From: Brasenia schreberi
Taxonomy: Eukaryota; Streptophyta; Magnoliopsida; Nymphaeales; Cabombaceae
Assembly: GCA_036023115.1 (NCBI GenBank)
Contig: JAYKKT010000079.1
Coordinates: forward strand, 9,499,001 to 9,563,000
Direction: 5' to 3'
DNA length: 64,000 nucleotides
Positions 20,514 to 33,200 of this stretch are shown piece after piece; position 1 is the stretch's first letter, and each line of letters starts with the position of its first letter. The notes beneath the pieces are model-generated. The model did no database searches and was not told the origin of the DNA. It saw nothing but the letters and a program-made list of their open reading frames with translations. A program made the translations under genes and the position numbers.

Positions 20514-20518
20514 ATCTC

Positions 20519-23500
20519 TGTAGATGCGCGAAAATCCCCACGCCTCTTCGCCTTTTCTGGGCTTGGAGTGGATCCTCTCGTTCGTCTAAGGCCTATTTAT
20601 GTAAACAGGGCGTGCCAGCTAGCTTACCTAAGCTAGCGAAGATATATTTTTAACTGACTTCTAATCGTGGCGACTGTGAGCAAGTGAGCTCTTGTCGTCG
20701 CAGACCTTCTTGCACCGATGCGCAAGGGTCAGTCTGTACGCTTTGCAAAAATCGAGTTTTTGGGATAGAAAGCCTACGAAGCGGTTCGAGGTGTCTAATT
20801 CGGGTCTTTTAGATGCGATGACAGGTTTTAGATCACGTGGATTTGCACGCGCCTAGGTCTTTCCTATTATCCCTTTATGGGCCACCTAGTTTGTGTGTTA
20901 TGAACACTCCACTACATGGGCGAATTTGAGCGGGGCTTGCTTCGATGCAATATGCGTCCTACCTCGTGGTATGGCATAGATGCAAATGCAAACTCACGCT
21001 ACTCCAAAGGAAAAACCCGAATATAAAGACAATGCCGAAGGGAAATGACTTGTAATGTAAATGCCGAAGGGAGATATGTATATAGAGTATGTATATGGGC
21101 CCTTACTCGGGTCTTGCAAATAAGAGCGAAGGCTCAATGTTGGTGCGTGCTTGAATTGAAAGACTTACACACACGACATGAAATTAAACCCAAATATAAC
21201 TTGCAGTATGGCCTTGACTAAGGTCTTGGGAATAAGAGCGAAAGCTCAATGTGTGAGTGCTTGAATTGAAGTACTACGCACACAACATGAAATGAAACCC
21301 AAATAGTATAGCACGACCCTTATTTGGGTCTTTCAAATAAGAGCGAAGGCTCAATGTGTGTGAGTGCTGGAATTGAAAGACTTACACACAGGACATGAAA
21401 TGAAAACCCAAATAGTATAGGTCGGCCCTTACTTGGGTCTTTCAAATAAGAGCGAAGGCTCAATGTGTGTGAGTGCTTGAATTGAAAGACTTACACACCC
21501 AACTTAAGCAAAACCCTACAAAAATTAAAGTATATGTATATATTTATGTATTAAGGGCTGATTAGGCCCGTGTGTGTTCAAAATCATGCACAACTAAGAG
21601 AGTGCACGTGTGTGGGTGTGCCAAGCCACGTTATTACAAGCGGGGGGAGACTATGCTCCGTTATTACAACCCCGTATCGAATTGAATCTCAAGCAAGTAT
21701 ACAACTAAAGACCGAGTTAGGCACTTACTAATAGCCGGTTTGAAGATGCCTTGCTTGAGCGTGGGCTTGGCCTTCGCCTTGGGCTGCAAAAGGGAGCTCC
21801 ACGAGGTTGAACGGCAAAGGGGTGCTGGCCGAGTGTCCTTGGTGCGCGGAAGAAGCGCCTTGAAGGTGGCCGGCTGCTAGGGAAGGGCTCTTTTTGGCAT
21901 GTTGGGCTAAAGGGCCTAAGTAGGGTAACTAAGGATAGGGTTTAGTTTTAAGGTAGGTTGTGCAAAGGGTGAACCTAAGGGAAGGTCTAACGGATCACCT
22001 AAGGTTGGCGGGTTGCTAGGGTGGCCGAATGAAATGACAGTCGGTTGGAGTGGCCGACTAGGAGGACTTGATGGTGGCGGGTTGCTAGAGTGGCTAGGAG
22101 TGGTGTAAGGGAAGGTAACTAGCTAGGAGATGGGGCCAGGTGGTAGTGGGTGTAGTAGGTGTATTGGGATGATATGGGCAGGTCGTAGGGAGTCGGATAG
22201 GGTGGCCGAAGGGAGCTAAGGCATCTAGATGGTGGCTGGTAGTTAGGGTAGTTATGGCCTGGCCGAGTGGGAATGGTGGCGGCTAGTGGCTGGTCTTAGG
22301 TTGATACGGTAGTGGGTTAGGTGGTTGAGAGTGGAGATGGAGTGAAGAAGTAGTAAGGTAGAGTGTAGGGTACTAACCAAGTAAAGGGGTGGTGGCGGAT
22401 GGAAGGGGTGCAACCGGGTGGTTGGGATGCACAGGATGGAGTTCGGCCGGGTGATGGTGGTGGTGATGCTCGGCTGGGAGGTGGTGGCAGAGGTGGTGGC
22501 TGGACGTGGAGCAGGTGGAGCAGAATGGGATTCGGCTGAGCTGGAAAAGGGAGGACCCGACTGGTGGAAGAGGGCTCCCAGATAGGAAAACCCGCCCCCA
22601 AGGGGAGGGGTTTATATAGGGCTGGGCTAGGTCGGTTAGGGCTGGTTTTGGGGTAGTGGTTAGGTGGTTTAGGTAGGGTGGTGTGGTGATAAGGTGGGCT
22701 GGAAAGGATAGGGCCAGATATTTTAAATACAAGTGGTTTGGGTAGGTTGTGGGCTAGGGGTGGTTTAGAGGTTTAGGGTTTAGCTAGGTGGGTTGGTTCT
22801 AGGGTGAGGTTTAGTGAGGTAGGTTAGGTGATTAGGCTAGGATTAGGCTAGGTTTAGGGAAATTAACCTAGGTTTAGGGAAGGATTAGGGAAGTGGGTTA
22901 GGTGATTAGCTTGGGATTAGGCCGGGATTAGGGAAGTGGATTAGGTGATTAGGCTCAGATTAGGGCCGGATTAGGGTGGAAGGCTAGGATTAGGTGTTTT
23001 TGGTTAGGTTTAGGTGAAGGAGCTCCCTTTGCATGGCCCATAGACCTTAACCACATCATGTTGGTGCAGCCCTAGGTTAGGTTTTAGCTAATTACAAGCT
23101 TAAACCCACTCAATTAGGCTAACCCACATGATTAACCCCAAACTTGACACATAAGTCAAGCTTAATTACAACACACACTTGATCTTATCCACCCCCACTC
23201 TCTCTCATGCCCATAATCCCACGTGAAATTCAAGTGGGCCCCACCTCCATTTATGAGAAGGTGATGTGGGCCATGTATATGGATATTATATTGGATTTTT
23301 GAATCCAAATCCAAATCCAAGTCCATACATGGGTTTGGATTGGGATATGGATATATATGGTCCAGATCCGATCCAAACTGAACTTTGACTCCTTCGAGCT
23401 GTGTTCGAAACGAACGGTTTGTACGGGGCCTGACAGCATCAGTGCTCCGTCTGCATTGGGTCTTCGCCAACATGATGGTCCGTCTCTGTTTTCGCCTTCC

Positions 23501-23852
23501 GGAGATGACTTCAAAGGATGTTTTGATGATAACAGGGTCTTGGACGTTCGAGATCCTGGGGGTGGATTCAATACGAGAGTTGTTGTGCCGGGCTCGACTT
23601 GTGCTCCAGTTTCGGGCTCTCCTTAGCTTTTCTGGTCCTGTCTGAATTAGGCCAAGCTGCTTCGGGGTTTCAAAACATGTTTTAAAAGGGTTTTTAAAGC
23701 TATATTATACATTTTTGAAATACAAAGTTCAAAATATATGTACGGGGTTGCCTGGAAGGCTCCTGGGTTTCCAGACTCAAAATAGCCCTTTGGGGCTGCT
23801 TTTACAAAACCAGGTTATTTTGAGGAATTCGTGGGATTTCGGGGTGTTTACA
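20519..23852 (-). repeat. 5' LTR of element 3 (3334 bp)
   Basis: Full family-1 LTR: TGTAGATGCG at the left, GGTGTTTACA at the right. TATA box (22611-22618), donor-like GTAAGT (21723-21728, minus), 115-bp repeats (about 21090-21500), telomere-like U3 tract (22650-23010) and U3 palindrome (about 23331-23374). Instead of flanking DNA or a target duplication, its right end is followed directly by a second copy of its own U3-side half. Confidence 0.9.
22611..22618 (-). promoter_or_regulatory. TATA box, element 3 LTR
   Basis: TATATAAA in element sense at the conserved position. The repeated half-LTRs carry the same box at 24473-24480 and 26334-26341, so three copies of the core promoter stand in a row. 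Confidence 0.6.
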
Positions 23853-25714
23853 GCTAGCCGAATGAAGAGGATGACAGTCGGTTGGAGTGGCCGACTAGGA
23901 GGACTTGATGGTGGCGGGTGGCTAAGGCGGCTAGGAGTGGTGTAAGGGAAGGGAACTAGCTAGGAGATGGGGCCAGGTGGTAGTGGGTGTAGTAGGTGTA
24001 TTGGGGTGATATGGGCAGGTCTTAGGGAGTCTGATAGGGTAGCCGAATGGAGCTAAGGTGTCTAGGTGGTGGTGGGTAGTTAGGGTGATTATGGGCCTGG
24101 CCGAGGGGGAGTGGTGGCAGCAAGTGGAATGGCTAGTGTTAGGGTGATATGGTAGGGGGTTAGGTGGCTGAGAGTGGAGAGGGAGTGAAGAAGGAGTAAG
24201 GTGGAGTATAGGGTACTAACCGGATGGTGGAAGGTGGCGGGTGGTTGAGGAGCAACCGGATGTGGGGGCTCGGCTGGTTCGATCGGGTGAAGAGGATGGC
24301 GAGGGGGCTTCGGCCGGAATGGTGGTGGCAGTGGTGGTGCTCGGCTGGGAGGTAGTGGTGGATGTGGTGGCTGGACGTGGAGCAGGTGGAGAATCGGCTG
24401 AGTTGGAAAGGGGAGGACCCGGCTGGTGGAAGAGGGCCGCTAGATGGGAAAACCCGCCCCCAAGGGGAGGGGTTTATATAGGGCTGGGCTAGGTCGGTTA
24501 GGGCTGGTTTTGGGGTAGTGGTTAGGTGGTTTAGGTAGGGTGGTGTGGTGATAAGGTGGGCTGGAAAGGGTAGGGCCAGATATTTTAAATACAAGTGGTT
24601 TGGGTAGGTTGTGGGCTAGGGGTGGTTTAGAGGTTTAGGGTTTAGCTAGGTGGGTTGGTTCTAGGGTGAGGTTTAGTGAGGTAGGTTAGGTGATTAGGCT
24701 AGGATTAGGCTAGGTTTAGGGAAATTAACCTAGGTTTAGGGAAGGATTAGGGAAGTGGGTTAGGTGATTAGCTTGGGATTAGGCCGGGATTAGGGAAGTG
24801 GATTAGGTGATTAGGCTCAGATTAGGGCCGGATTAGGGTGGAAGGCTAGGATTAGGTGTTTTTGGTTAGGTTTAGGTGAAGGAGCTCCCTTTGCATGGCC
24901 CATAGACCTTAACCACATCATGTTGGTGCAGCCCTAGGTTAGGTTTTAGCTAATTACAAGCTTAAACCCACTCAATTAGGCTAACCCACATGATTAACCC
25001 CAAACTTGACACATAAGTCAAGCTTAATTACAACACACACTTGATCTTATCCACCCCCACTCTCTCTCATGCCCATAATCCCACGTGAAATTCAAGTGGG
25101 CCCCACCTCCATTTATGAGAAGGTGATGTGGGCCATGTATATGGATATTATATTGGATTTTTGAATCCAAATCCAAATCCAAGTCCATACATGGGTTTGG
25201 ATTGGGATATGGATATATATGGTCCAGATCCGATCCAAACTGAACTTTGACTCCTTCGAGCTGTGTTCGAAACGAACGGTTTGTACGGGGCCTGACAGCA
25301 TCAGTGCTCCGTCTGCATTGGGTCTTCGCCAACATGATGGTCCGTCTCTGTTTTCGCCTTCCGGAGATGACTTCAAAGGATGTTTTGATGATAACAGGGT
25401 CTTGGACGTTCGAGATCCTGGGGGTGGATTCAATACGAGAGTTGTTGTGCCGGGCTCGACTTGTGCTCCAGTTTCGGGCTCTCCTTAGCTTTTCTGGTCC
25501 TGTCTGAATTAGGCCAAGCTGCTTCGGGGTTTCAAAACATGTTTTAAAAGGGTTTTTAAAGCTATATTATACATTTTTGAAATACAAAGTTCAAAATATA
25601 TGTACGGGGTTGCCTGGAAGGCTCCTGGGTTTCCAGACTCAAAATAGCCCTTTGGGGCTGCTTTTACAAAACCAGGTTATTTTGAGGAATTCGTGGGATT
25701 TCGGGGTGTTTACA
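23853..25714 (-). repeat. Second tandem copy of the U3-side half-LTR (1862 bp)
   Basis: Begins GCTAGCCGAATGAAGAGG directly after the LTR terminus at 23852 and ends at the next GGTGTTTACA. Its right part is nearly identical to 22680-23852; its left part matches unit 1 (from about 22015) less well but is almost identical to the left part of unit 3. Confidence 0.9.
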
Positions 25715-27566
25715 GCTAGCCGAATGAAGAGGATGACAGTCGGTTGGAGTGGCCGACTAGGAGGACTTGATGGTGGCGGGTGGCTAAGGCGGCTAGGAGT
25801 GGTGTAAGGGAAGGGAACTAGCTAGGAGATGGGGCCAGGTGGTAGTGGGTGTAGTAGGTGTATTGGGGTGATATGGGCAGGTCTTAGGGAGTCTGATAGG
25901 GTAGCCGAATGGAGCTAAGGTGTCTAGGTGGTGGTGGGTAGTTAGGGTGATTATGGGCCTGGCCGAGGGGGAGTGGTGGCAGCAAGTGGAATGGCTAGTG
26001 TTAGGGTGATATGGTAGGGGGTTAGGTGGCTGAGAGTGGAGAGGGAGTGAAGAAGGAGTAAGGTGGAGTATAGGGTACTAACCGGATGGTGGAAGGTGGC
26101 GGGTGGTTGAGGAGCAACCGGATGTGGGGGCTCGGCTGGTTCGATCGGGTGAAGAGGATGGCGAGGGGGCTTCGGCCGGAATGGTGGTGGCAGTGGTGGT
26201 GCTCGGCTGGGAGGTAGTGGTGGATGTGGTGGCTGGACGTGGAGCAGGTGGAGAATCGGCTGAGTTGGAAAGGGGAGGACCCGGCTGGTGGAAGAGGGCC
26301 GCTAGATGGGAAACCCGCCCCCAAGGGGAGGGGTTTATATAGGGCTGGGCTAGGTCGGTTAGGGCTGGTTTTGGGGTAGTGGTTAGGTGGTTTAGGTAGG
26401 GTGGTGTGGTGATAAGGTGGGCTGGAAAGGGTAGGGCCAGATATTTTAAATACAAGTGGTTTGGGTAGGTTGTGGGCTAGGGGTGGTTTAGAGGTTTAGG
26501 GTTTAGCTAGGTGGGTTGGTTCTAGGGTGAGGTTTAGTGAGGTAGGTTAGGTGATTAGGCTAGGTTTAGGGAAATTAACCTAGGTTTAGGGAAGGATTAG
26601 GGACGTGGGTTAGGTGATTAGGTTGGGATTAGGCCGGGATTAGGGAAGTGGGTTAGGTGATTAGGCTCAAATTAGGATGGGATTAGGGTAGAAGGCTAGG
26701 ATTAGGTGTTTTTGTTTAGGTTTAGGTGAAGGAGCTCCCTTTGCATGGCCCATAGACCTTAACCACATCATGTTGGTGCAGCCCTAGGTTAGGTTTTGGC
26801 TAATTACAAGCTTAAACCCATTTAATTAGGCTAACGCACATGATTTGCCCCAAACTTGACACACAAGTCAAGCTTAATTACAACACACACTTGATCTTAT
26901 CCACCCCCACTCTCTCTCATGCCCATAATCCCACGTGAAATTCAAGTGGGCCCCACCTCTATTTATGAGAAGGTGATGTGGGCCATGGATATGGATATTG
27001 GATTGGATTTTTTAATCCAAATCCAAATCTAAGTCCTTACATGGGTTTGGATTGGGATCTGGATATATATGGTCCAGATCCAATCCAAAATGAATTCTGA
27101 CTCCTTCGAGCTGTGTTCGAAACGAACGGTTTGTGCGGGGCCTGACAGCATCAATACTCCGTCTGCGTTGGGTCTTCGCCAACATGATCGTCCGCCTCTG
27201 TTTTCGCCTTCCGGAGATGACTTCAAACAATGTTTCGATGATAACAGGGTCTTGGACATTCGAGATCTTGGGGGTGTGGATTTGATACGAGAGTTGCTGT
27301 GCCGGGCTTGACATGTGCTCCGGTTCCGCACTCTCCTTAGCTTTCCTGGTCCTGTCTGGATTAGGCCAAGCTGCTTCGGGCTTTAAAAATGTGTTTTAAA
27401 AGGTTTTGAAAAGCCATATCATGTATTTTTGAAATATAAAGTTTAAAACATATATACAGGGTTGTTTGGAAGGCTCCTGGGTTTCCAGACTCAAAATGGC
27501 CCTTTGGGGCTGCTTTTACAAAACCGGATGGATTTGAGAAATTCGTGGGATTTCGGGGTGTTTACA
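25715..27566 (-). repeat. Third tandem copy of the half-LTR, also the 3' LTR end of element 4
   Basis: Starts with the same GCTAGCCGAATGAAG junction. It is nearly identical to unit 2 up to about 26540 (one early 1-base difference near 26310), then diverges more. Its right end abuts the purine tract of element 4. It is best read as the U3 of element 4's own 3' LTR whose left part was exchanged. Confidence 0.85.
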
Positions 27567-28742
27567 GATGCTCCTCTTTGGCCTTGTCCAAATCGATTTG
27601 GATAAGGGCAAAGATGACAAACACCCCTTTCAATGTCTCCCTAGATCTAGCCACGAAGAATATGGGATCGTCCCAATTTTTAGCAAAATCTCAATTTACA
27701 AACTCTGGTAGGAGGAGATATTACGCCAAAGGGTTTTTACTATGGAAATCTGGTCCTAAATGGGATCATGTTTATGCAAGTGCCATGCGTGGAATGCATA
27801 TGCATGACATGGGTGTGGTGCCAAGAGTGGCGACCTCCCAGAGACCAGATGTGGTCGAATTCTAGAGACTTACAAGGCCTGCTGCTCCAAGTGAGCAAAA
27901 TCCTATGCTATTCGATGTTCGACTTTTCAAAACTTATTTACAAAACTATTTACAAAAGGGACAACTGTCTTAAGTCTCGATCCTAAGAACCTCGAGCTCT
28001 TCGTGTTTGCCCTTGTTTGAGTCTTAACACTCGCTTATCTAGTGGAGGTTTTATAAGAAAACAAGCTGTATTTCGAATTCCTACGCCTTACTCGAAACGT
28101 CGAATTCTCAAACAAGATGAAATTCAAGTAAGTAAATCCTATTTTTACTTTAGGATTCCTCGAAATGAACCATGCTTTAGCTTGAGATAAGCCAGGGATG
28201 GGAAAGAGATACCACGGTCCCTTCTGAAGCATCCCGTGGTTTGAGGCATAGAAGGCGGAAAACTGCTCTTTTTTGAGCTTTTTGGCCTCTTTTTCCTTTT
28301 TTTTCATCGAGGGTCTCCCTTTGGGAGTATTTTTTCTTTAATCCCTCTTTTTCACAAGCGAATTGATTTTCTTTTGAATCATGGTTTCTTTCTTTTGGAA
28401 AGATACTTTGAATGGAAAATTCCCTTTTGTTTTGGGCCTTTATTTTCCTTTTGGAAATAGAAGAGAAGAGTGGAGGACTTATCCCAAGTCTACACTCGAT
28501 CCATTCCAGATCAGCCTATTTAGAAATAGCACGTACTACTTGCAAGTATCTTGCTATGTTGAACTAGGCCTTCCTTTGTAAGAAGAAGGGTTTTGAAATG
28601 TAACCACGATTTTGAAGACTCAACTCTTTCACAAGTGCGAATTCTCTCACTTAGGGTCACACGGTTTTGCCTTTGCACCTTATTCTCATGTCTCAGGGCA
28701 GCTATCCCTAAAATTTTCGAAAACTGGAATTTAATCCAAATC
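27567..28742 (-). other. 3' UTR and purine tract of element 4
   Basis: Begins with the complement of GGCCAAAGAGGAGCATC beside the LTR and is colinear with the 3' UTRs of elements 3 and 6. A 90-codon minus frame at 28035-28307 is interrupted by a stop in element 3, so I do not call it a gene. Confidence 0.7.
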
Positions 28743-30198
28743 CTACACATGATACTTCTTTAAGTATTGAATATTGATAGGATCTGCTAAATTCCTACCT
28801 TCTACATCGATCAACCAATACGAGTTGTTCGTAGTGGTTGCTCGCACAACATAGGGTCCATCCCAGTTGGGGCGCCACTTTCCTAGGGGGTGTGGGCCAC
28901 GATGATGGATGGTTTTTAAGACCAGATCTTCCACTTCAAAGTGGCGAGGTCTCATGTGTTTGCTATAATGTCGGGCTATCCTTTGCCGGTGTGCACGAGC
29001 ATGATCCATGGCAAGGAGTCGCCTCTCATCTAGCAAATCTAGTTCGGCCATCCTAGCATGCTGAAGCGTCTCTAGTGGGAGGTCGAGTGCTATGTATGTA
29101 TGGAATGAATGCAGTTGAGTATGAATGGGAAGAATGGCGTTTGTGCCATAGACCAATTCGAATGGTGTGGCATTCGTGGGAGTCCGGATGGAAGTCGTAT
29201 AAGCCCATAAGGCTTCATCCAGCTTCTCGTGCCACGTCCTACCCTTCTCTAAGGTTTTCTCAATTATGCTAATGAGAGTCTTGTTTGTGGCTTCGGCTTG
29301 GCCGTTGCCTTGAGGGTAGTAGGGCGAGGAGAAGTGGTGAGTTATGCCATACGTGTTGCACAACTTAACCATCCGCTCGTTCTTGAATGGGGTGCCATTA
29401 TCAGACACAAGGTCTCGTGGAACCCCAAATCGAGCCAAGATATTCCACATGTCACCACATGTTGCCCCATCACATTGGTTAGGGAAATGGCTTCCACCCA
29501 CTTGGAGGAATACTCCGTGGCTGCTAAAATAAATCGATGCCCATTCGAGGCCTTTGGAAATATTGGGCCTACTATGTCAAACGCCCACATGGTAAATGGC
29601 CAGGGGCTGACCACGGAATGCAATGCAGATGAAGGGATATGAATGGTGTGGCCATGCACTTGACATGGATGACACTTCCTAATATGATCGTAGCAATCCT
29701 TTTTCAGGGTGGACCAAAAATAGCCCCCTCTAAGTATTTTCATTGCCATCATGTTGGCATTAACATGACCTCCACATTCTCCATCGTGGAATTCATGCAT
29801 CACTATCCTAGCCTCCTCTAGGTCGATACACCTAAGCAGAATGCCGGTAAAACTCTTTTTGTATAAAACCCCACCCAGAATGGTGTATCGGGTCGAAATC
29901 TTACGAATGAATGCCTTATCTTTGGATGTGACATCCTCGGTGAATCCCCCATTTTCTAAAAACTATTTGATGTCATAAAACCAGGGTTTTTCAATAGACT
30001 CTGGGTTATTTTGGCAAATATCCAAGTCGTGTGTGGATGGGTGGGGCGCATGCCATATTTCCAAAGATCTGGTCCCTAAAATGGGATCGACCTTCAGGGC
30101 TAAACCCAAGGAGGAGAGGGCATCGGCGATGCCATTGTCCTCTCTTCCTACGTGTGTGAGTTTACACGATTGGAAGGACTGGACCAATCGAGTGGCTA
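28743..30198 (-). pseudogene. pol: Integrase and end of RNase H, broken (element 4)
   Basis: From the right: the end of the second RNase H (SCKLTHVGREDNGIADALSSLG), a linker with an in-frame TAG at 29963-29965, the zinc-binding region (HDGECGGH ... KCHPC), the first catalytic Asp (FDIVGP), then a deletion and frameshift near 29447-29455. After it, an open 252-codon frame carries SDNGTPF, GQAEATNKT and the C-terminus to YLKKYHV at 28743. The catalytic residues are all encoded, but in two frames. Confidence 0.88.
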
Positions 30199-30271
30199 GG
30201 CTTGAATGTCTGAGAATCTGATATTTGGGGCTTGGATGTCTGAGAATCTGGGGATGATTTTGATACGAGAG

Positions 30272-33200
30272 TGTAAACACCCCGAAATCCCACGAATTTC
30301 TTAAACGAATCTGGTTTTATACAAGCAGCCCCAAAGGGCCATTTTGAGTTTGGAAACCCAGGAGCCTTCCAAACAAACCCTGTATATATGTTTTAAACTT
30401 TATCTTTCAAAAACATATGATATAGCTTTTGAAAACCCTTTTAAAACATGTTTTGAAACCCCGAAGTGGCTTGGCCCGATCAAGACAGGACCAGGAGAGC
30501 CAAGAAGAGCCCGGAACCGGAGCACCTGTCAAGCCCGGCACAGCAACTCTTGTATCTGATTCACACCCCAGGATCTCGAACGTCCAAGACCCTGTTCTTT
30601 CCAAAATATCATTTGAAGTCATCTCCGGAAGGCAGAAACGGAGGCGGACGACCATGTTGGCGAAGACCCAACGCAGACGGAGTACTGATGCTGTCAGGCC
30701 CCGCACGAATCGTCCGTCTCGAACCCAGCCCGAAGGAGTCAGAGTTCAGTTTGGATTGGATCTGGACCATATATATCCAGATTCCAATCCAAACCCATAT
30801 GTGGATTTGGGTTTGGATTTGGATCCAGAGATCCAATCCAATATCCATATCCATGGCCCACATCACCTTCTCATAAATGGAGGTGGGGCCCACTTGAAAT
30901 TCACGTGGGATATTGGGCATGAGAGGGAGTGGGGGTGAAAAATATCAAGAGTGTTGTATTAAGCTTGACTTGTGTGTCAAGTTTGGGTTAATCATGTGGG
31001 TTAGCCTAATTGAGTGGGTTTAAGCTTGTAATTAGCTAAAACCTAACCTAGGGCTGCACCAACATGGGGTGATCAAGGTCTATGGGCCATGCTAAGGGAG
31101 CTCCCTCACCTAAACCTAACCCAAAATGCCTAAACCTAGCCTAAACCCCTAATCCACCCCTAATCTGAACCTAATCACCTAACCCACTTCCCTAATCCCG
31201 GCCTAATCCCAACCTAATCACCTAACCCACTCCCCTAATCCTTCCCTAAACCTAGATTAATTTCCCTAATCCTAGCCTAAACCTAGCCTAAACCACCTAA
31301 CCTAGCTCACTAAACCTCACCCTAAAACCCAACCACCTACCCTAGCCCTAAACCCCTAAACCACCCTTAGCCCACGATTTTCCCAAACCCCTAGTTTTAA
31401 AATATCTGGCCCAGCCCCATCCAGCCCACCTTATCTACATACTACCCTACCTAAACCACCTAACCACTACCCACAACCCAGCCCTAACCGACCTACCCAT
31501 CCCCTATTTAAACCCCCCTCATTGTGGGCGGGTTTTCCAAGTGGGAACCACTCCACCACCCAGCCGGGCCCTCTCCTTCTCCCATCTCTCATCCGTCTTC
31601 CCAGCAGCTCCAGCTCCTCCACCAGCCGCCACCTGCTCCGCCACCTTCCCTCTCCCACGTCACCATCACTGCCCCCCCAGCTGGACGTCACCACCTTTCC
31701 CCCAACTCCACCGGCCGACAGCCACCTGCCCGCCACTCTCCCACTCCATCCGCCACTCCTCCCCATTCGGTAAGTCCCCCTAACTCCCTCAAAGCCACTC
31801 TCTACCACCCCTCCACTCTTAGCCACCCATCTTCCCCTTAGCTCAACCTCTTTGCCGCCACCATCTAAGCCTAGCCGAACCTAGGATAACCCAAGTGGCT
31901 GGCCACTGCTCAACCACCATCTCCCATTTGGCCGATCCCCCCTAGGTGTCCTATTTGGCCTTCCCACTAGCTCACCTTTTAGGGCCAGTTTCCCTTAGTA
32001 CCTAACTTCCCTAGTGACCCTAAGACCCACTTAGTCAGCCACTCTAAACTCCCTACTTGGAGGCGCCGCCCACTTGCCACCGGTCCCCTTCGAGGCGTCC
32101 ATCCCGCGCCCCATTTGCAGCCGGCCAACACCCTTGGTCACACACCTTCGCGGAGCTCCCATTTGCAGCCCAAAGCCAAGGCCACGCTCAAGCAAGACCT
32201 CTACGGACCAGCTACTTGTAAGTTTCTAAACTCGGTCTTTAATCATACACTTGCTTGAAATTCAATTTGATACGGGGTTGTAATAACGGAGCATAGTCTC
32301 CCCCCGCTTGTAATAACGTGGCTTGGCACAACCACACACGTGCACTCTCTTAGTCGTGCACAATTTTGAACACACACGGGCCTAATCAGCCCCTAATATA
32401 TAAGTGTACGTATATATTTCATTTCCGAAGGGTTTTGTTTAAGTTGGGTGTGTTGTCTTTCAATTTAAACACTCTCACACACATTGAGCTTTCGCTCTTA
32501 TTTGAAAGACCCAAGTAAGGGCCGACCTATACTATTTGGGTTTCATTTCATGTCGTGTGAGTAAGTCTTTCAATTTAAACACTCTCACACACATTGAGCT
32601 TTCGCTCTTATTTGAAAGACCCAAGTAAGGGCCGACCTATACTATTTGGGTTTCATTTCATGTCGTGTGAGTAAGTCTTTCAATTTAAACACTCTCACAC
32701 ACATTGAGCTTTCGCTCTTATTTGAAAGACCCAAGTAAGGGCCGACCTATACTATTTGGGTTTCATTTCCTGTCGTGTGAGTAAGTCTTTCAATTCAAGC
32801 ACTTTCACACACATTGAGCCTTCGCTCTTACTCCCAAGACCTTAGTAAAGGCCTTATTGCAGTTATATTTGGGTTTCATTTATGTCGTGTGTGTAGTACT
32901 TCAATTCAAGCACTCTCACACACATTGAGCCTTCGCTCTTACTCCCAAGACCTTAGTCAAGGCCATACTGCAATTTATATTTGGGTTTAATTTCATGTCG
33001 TGTGTGTAAGTCTTTCAATTCAAGCACGCACCCACATTGAGCCTTCGCTCTTATTTGCAAGACCCGAGTAAGGGCTCATATACATAAGATATATACATAT
33101 TTCCCTTCGGTTATTTCCCTTCGGTTATTTCCCTTCTGTTACTTCCCTTCAGCATTGTCTTTACATTTCGGGTTTTCCCTTTGGAGTAGCGTGAGTTTGC

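Larger units (their letters stand above)
12785..20518 (-). mobile_element. Element 3: complete internal region of a Tat-type retrotransposon
   Basis: Between LTRs 9064-12784 and 20519-23852 lies a full internal region in the order (element sense) primer site, gag-pro, pol, 3' UTR and purine tract. Gag-pro has two stops and two in-frame deletions; pol is open through both RNases H and then broken in integrase. It shares a premature stop with element 4 (15130-15132 and 29963-29965) that element 6 lacks, so 3 and 4 descend from one already damaged copy or from a local duplication. Confidence 0.88.
27567..30198 (-). mobile_element. Element 4: 3' remnant of a Tat-type retrotransposon
   Basis: Only the 3' end of the internal region remains: purine tract, 3' UTR, integrase and the last ~40 codons of the second RNase H. 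Homology with element 3 stops at about 30198, just after the codons for ATRLVQSFQSCK, where sequence of the second LTR family begins. Gag, protease, RT and the 5' LTR are missing. Confidence 0.85.

Noticed and set aside
28035..28307. 90-codon minus frame in the 3' UTR of element 4 as an extra or env-like ORF
   Set aside because: The matching region of element 3 has a stop and no membrane-protein features are seen.
32440..33085. CRISPR-like or satellite array
   Set aside because: Units are ~115 bp without unique spacers and occur inside LTRs; this is a eukaryotic LTR-internal tandem repeat.
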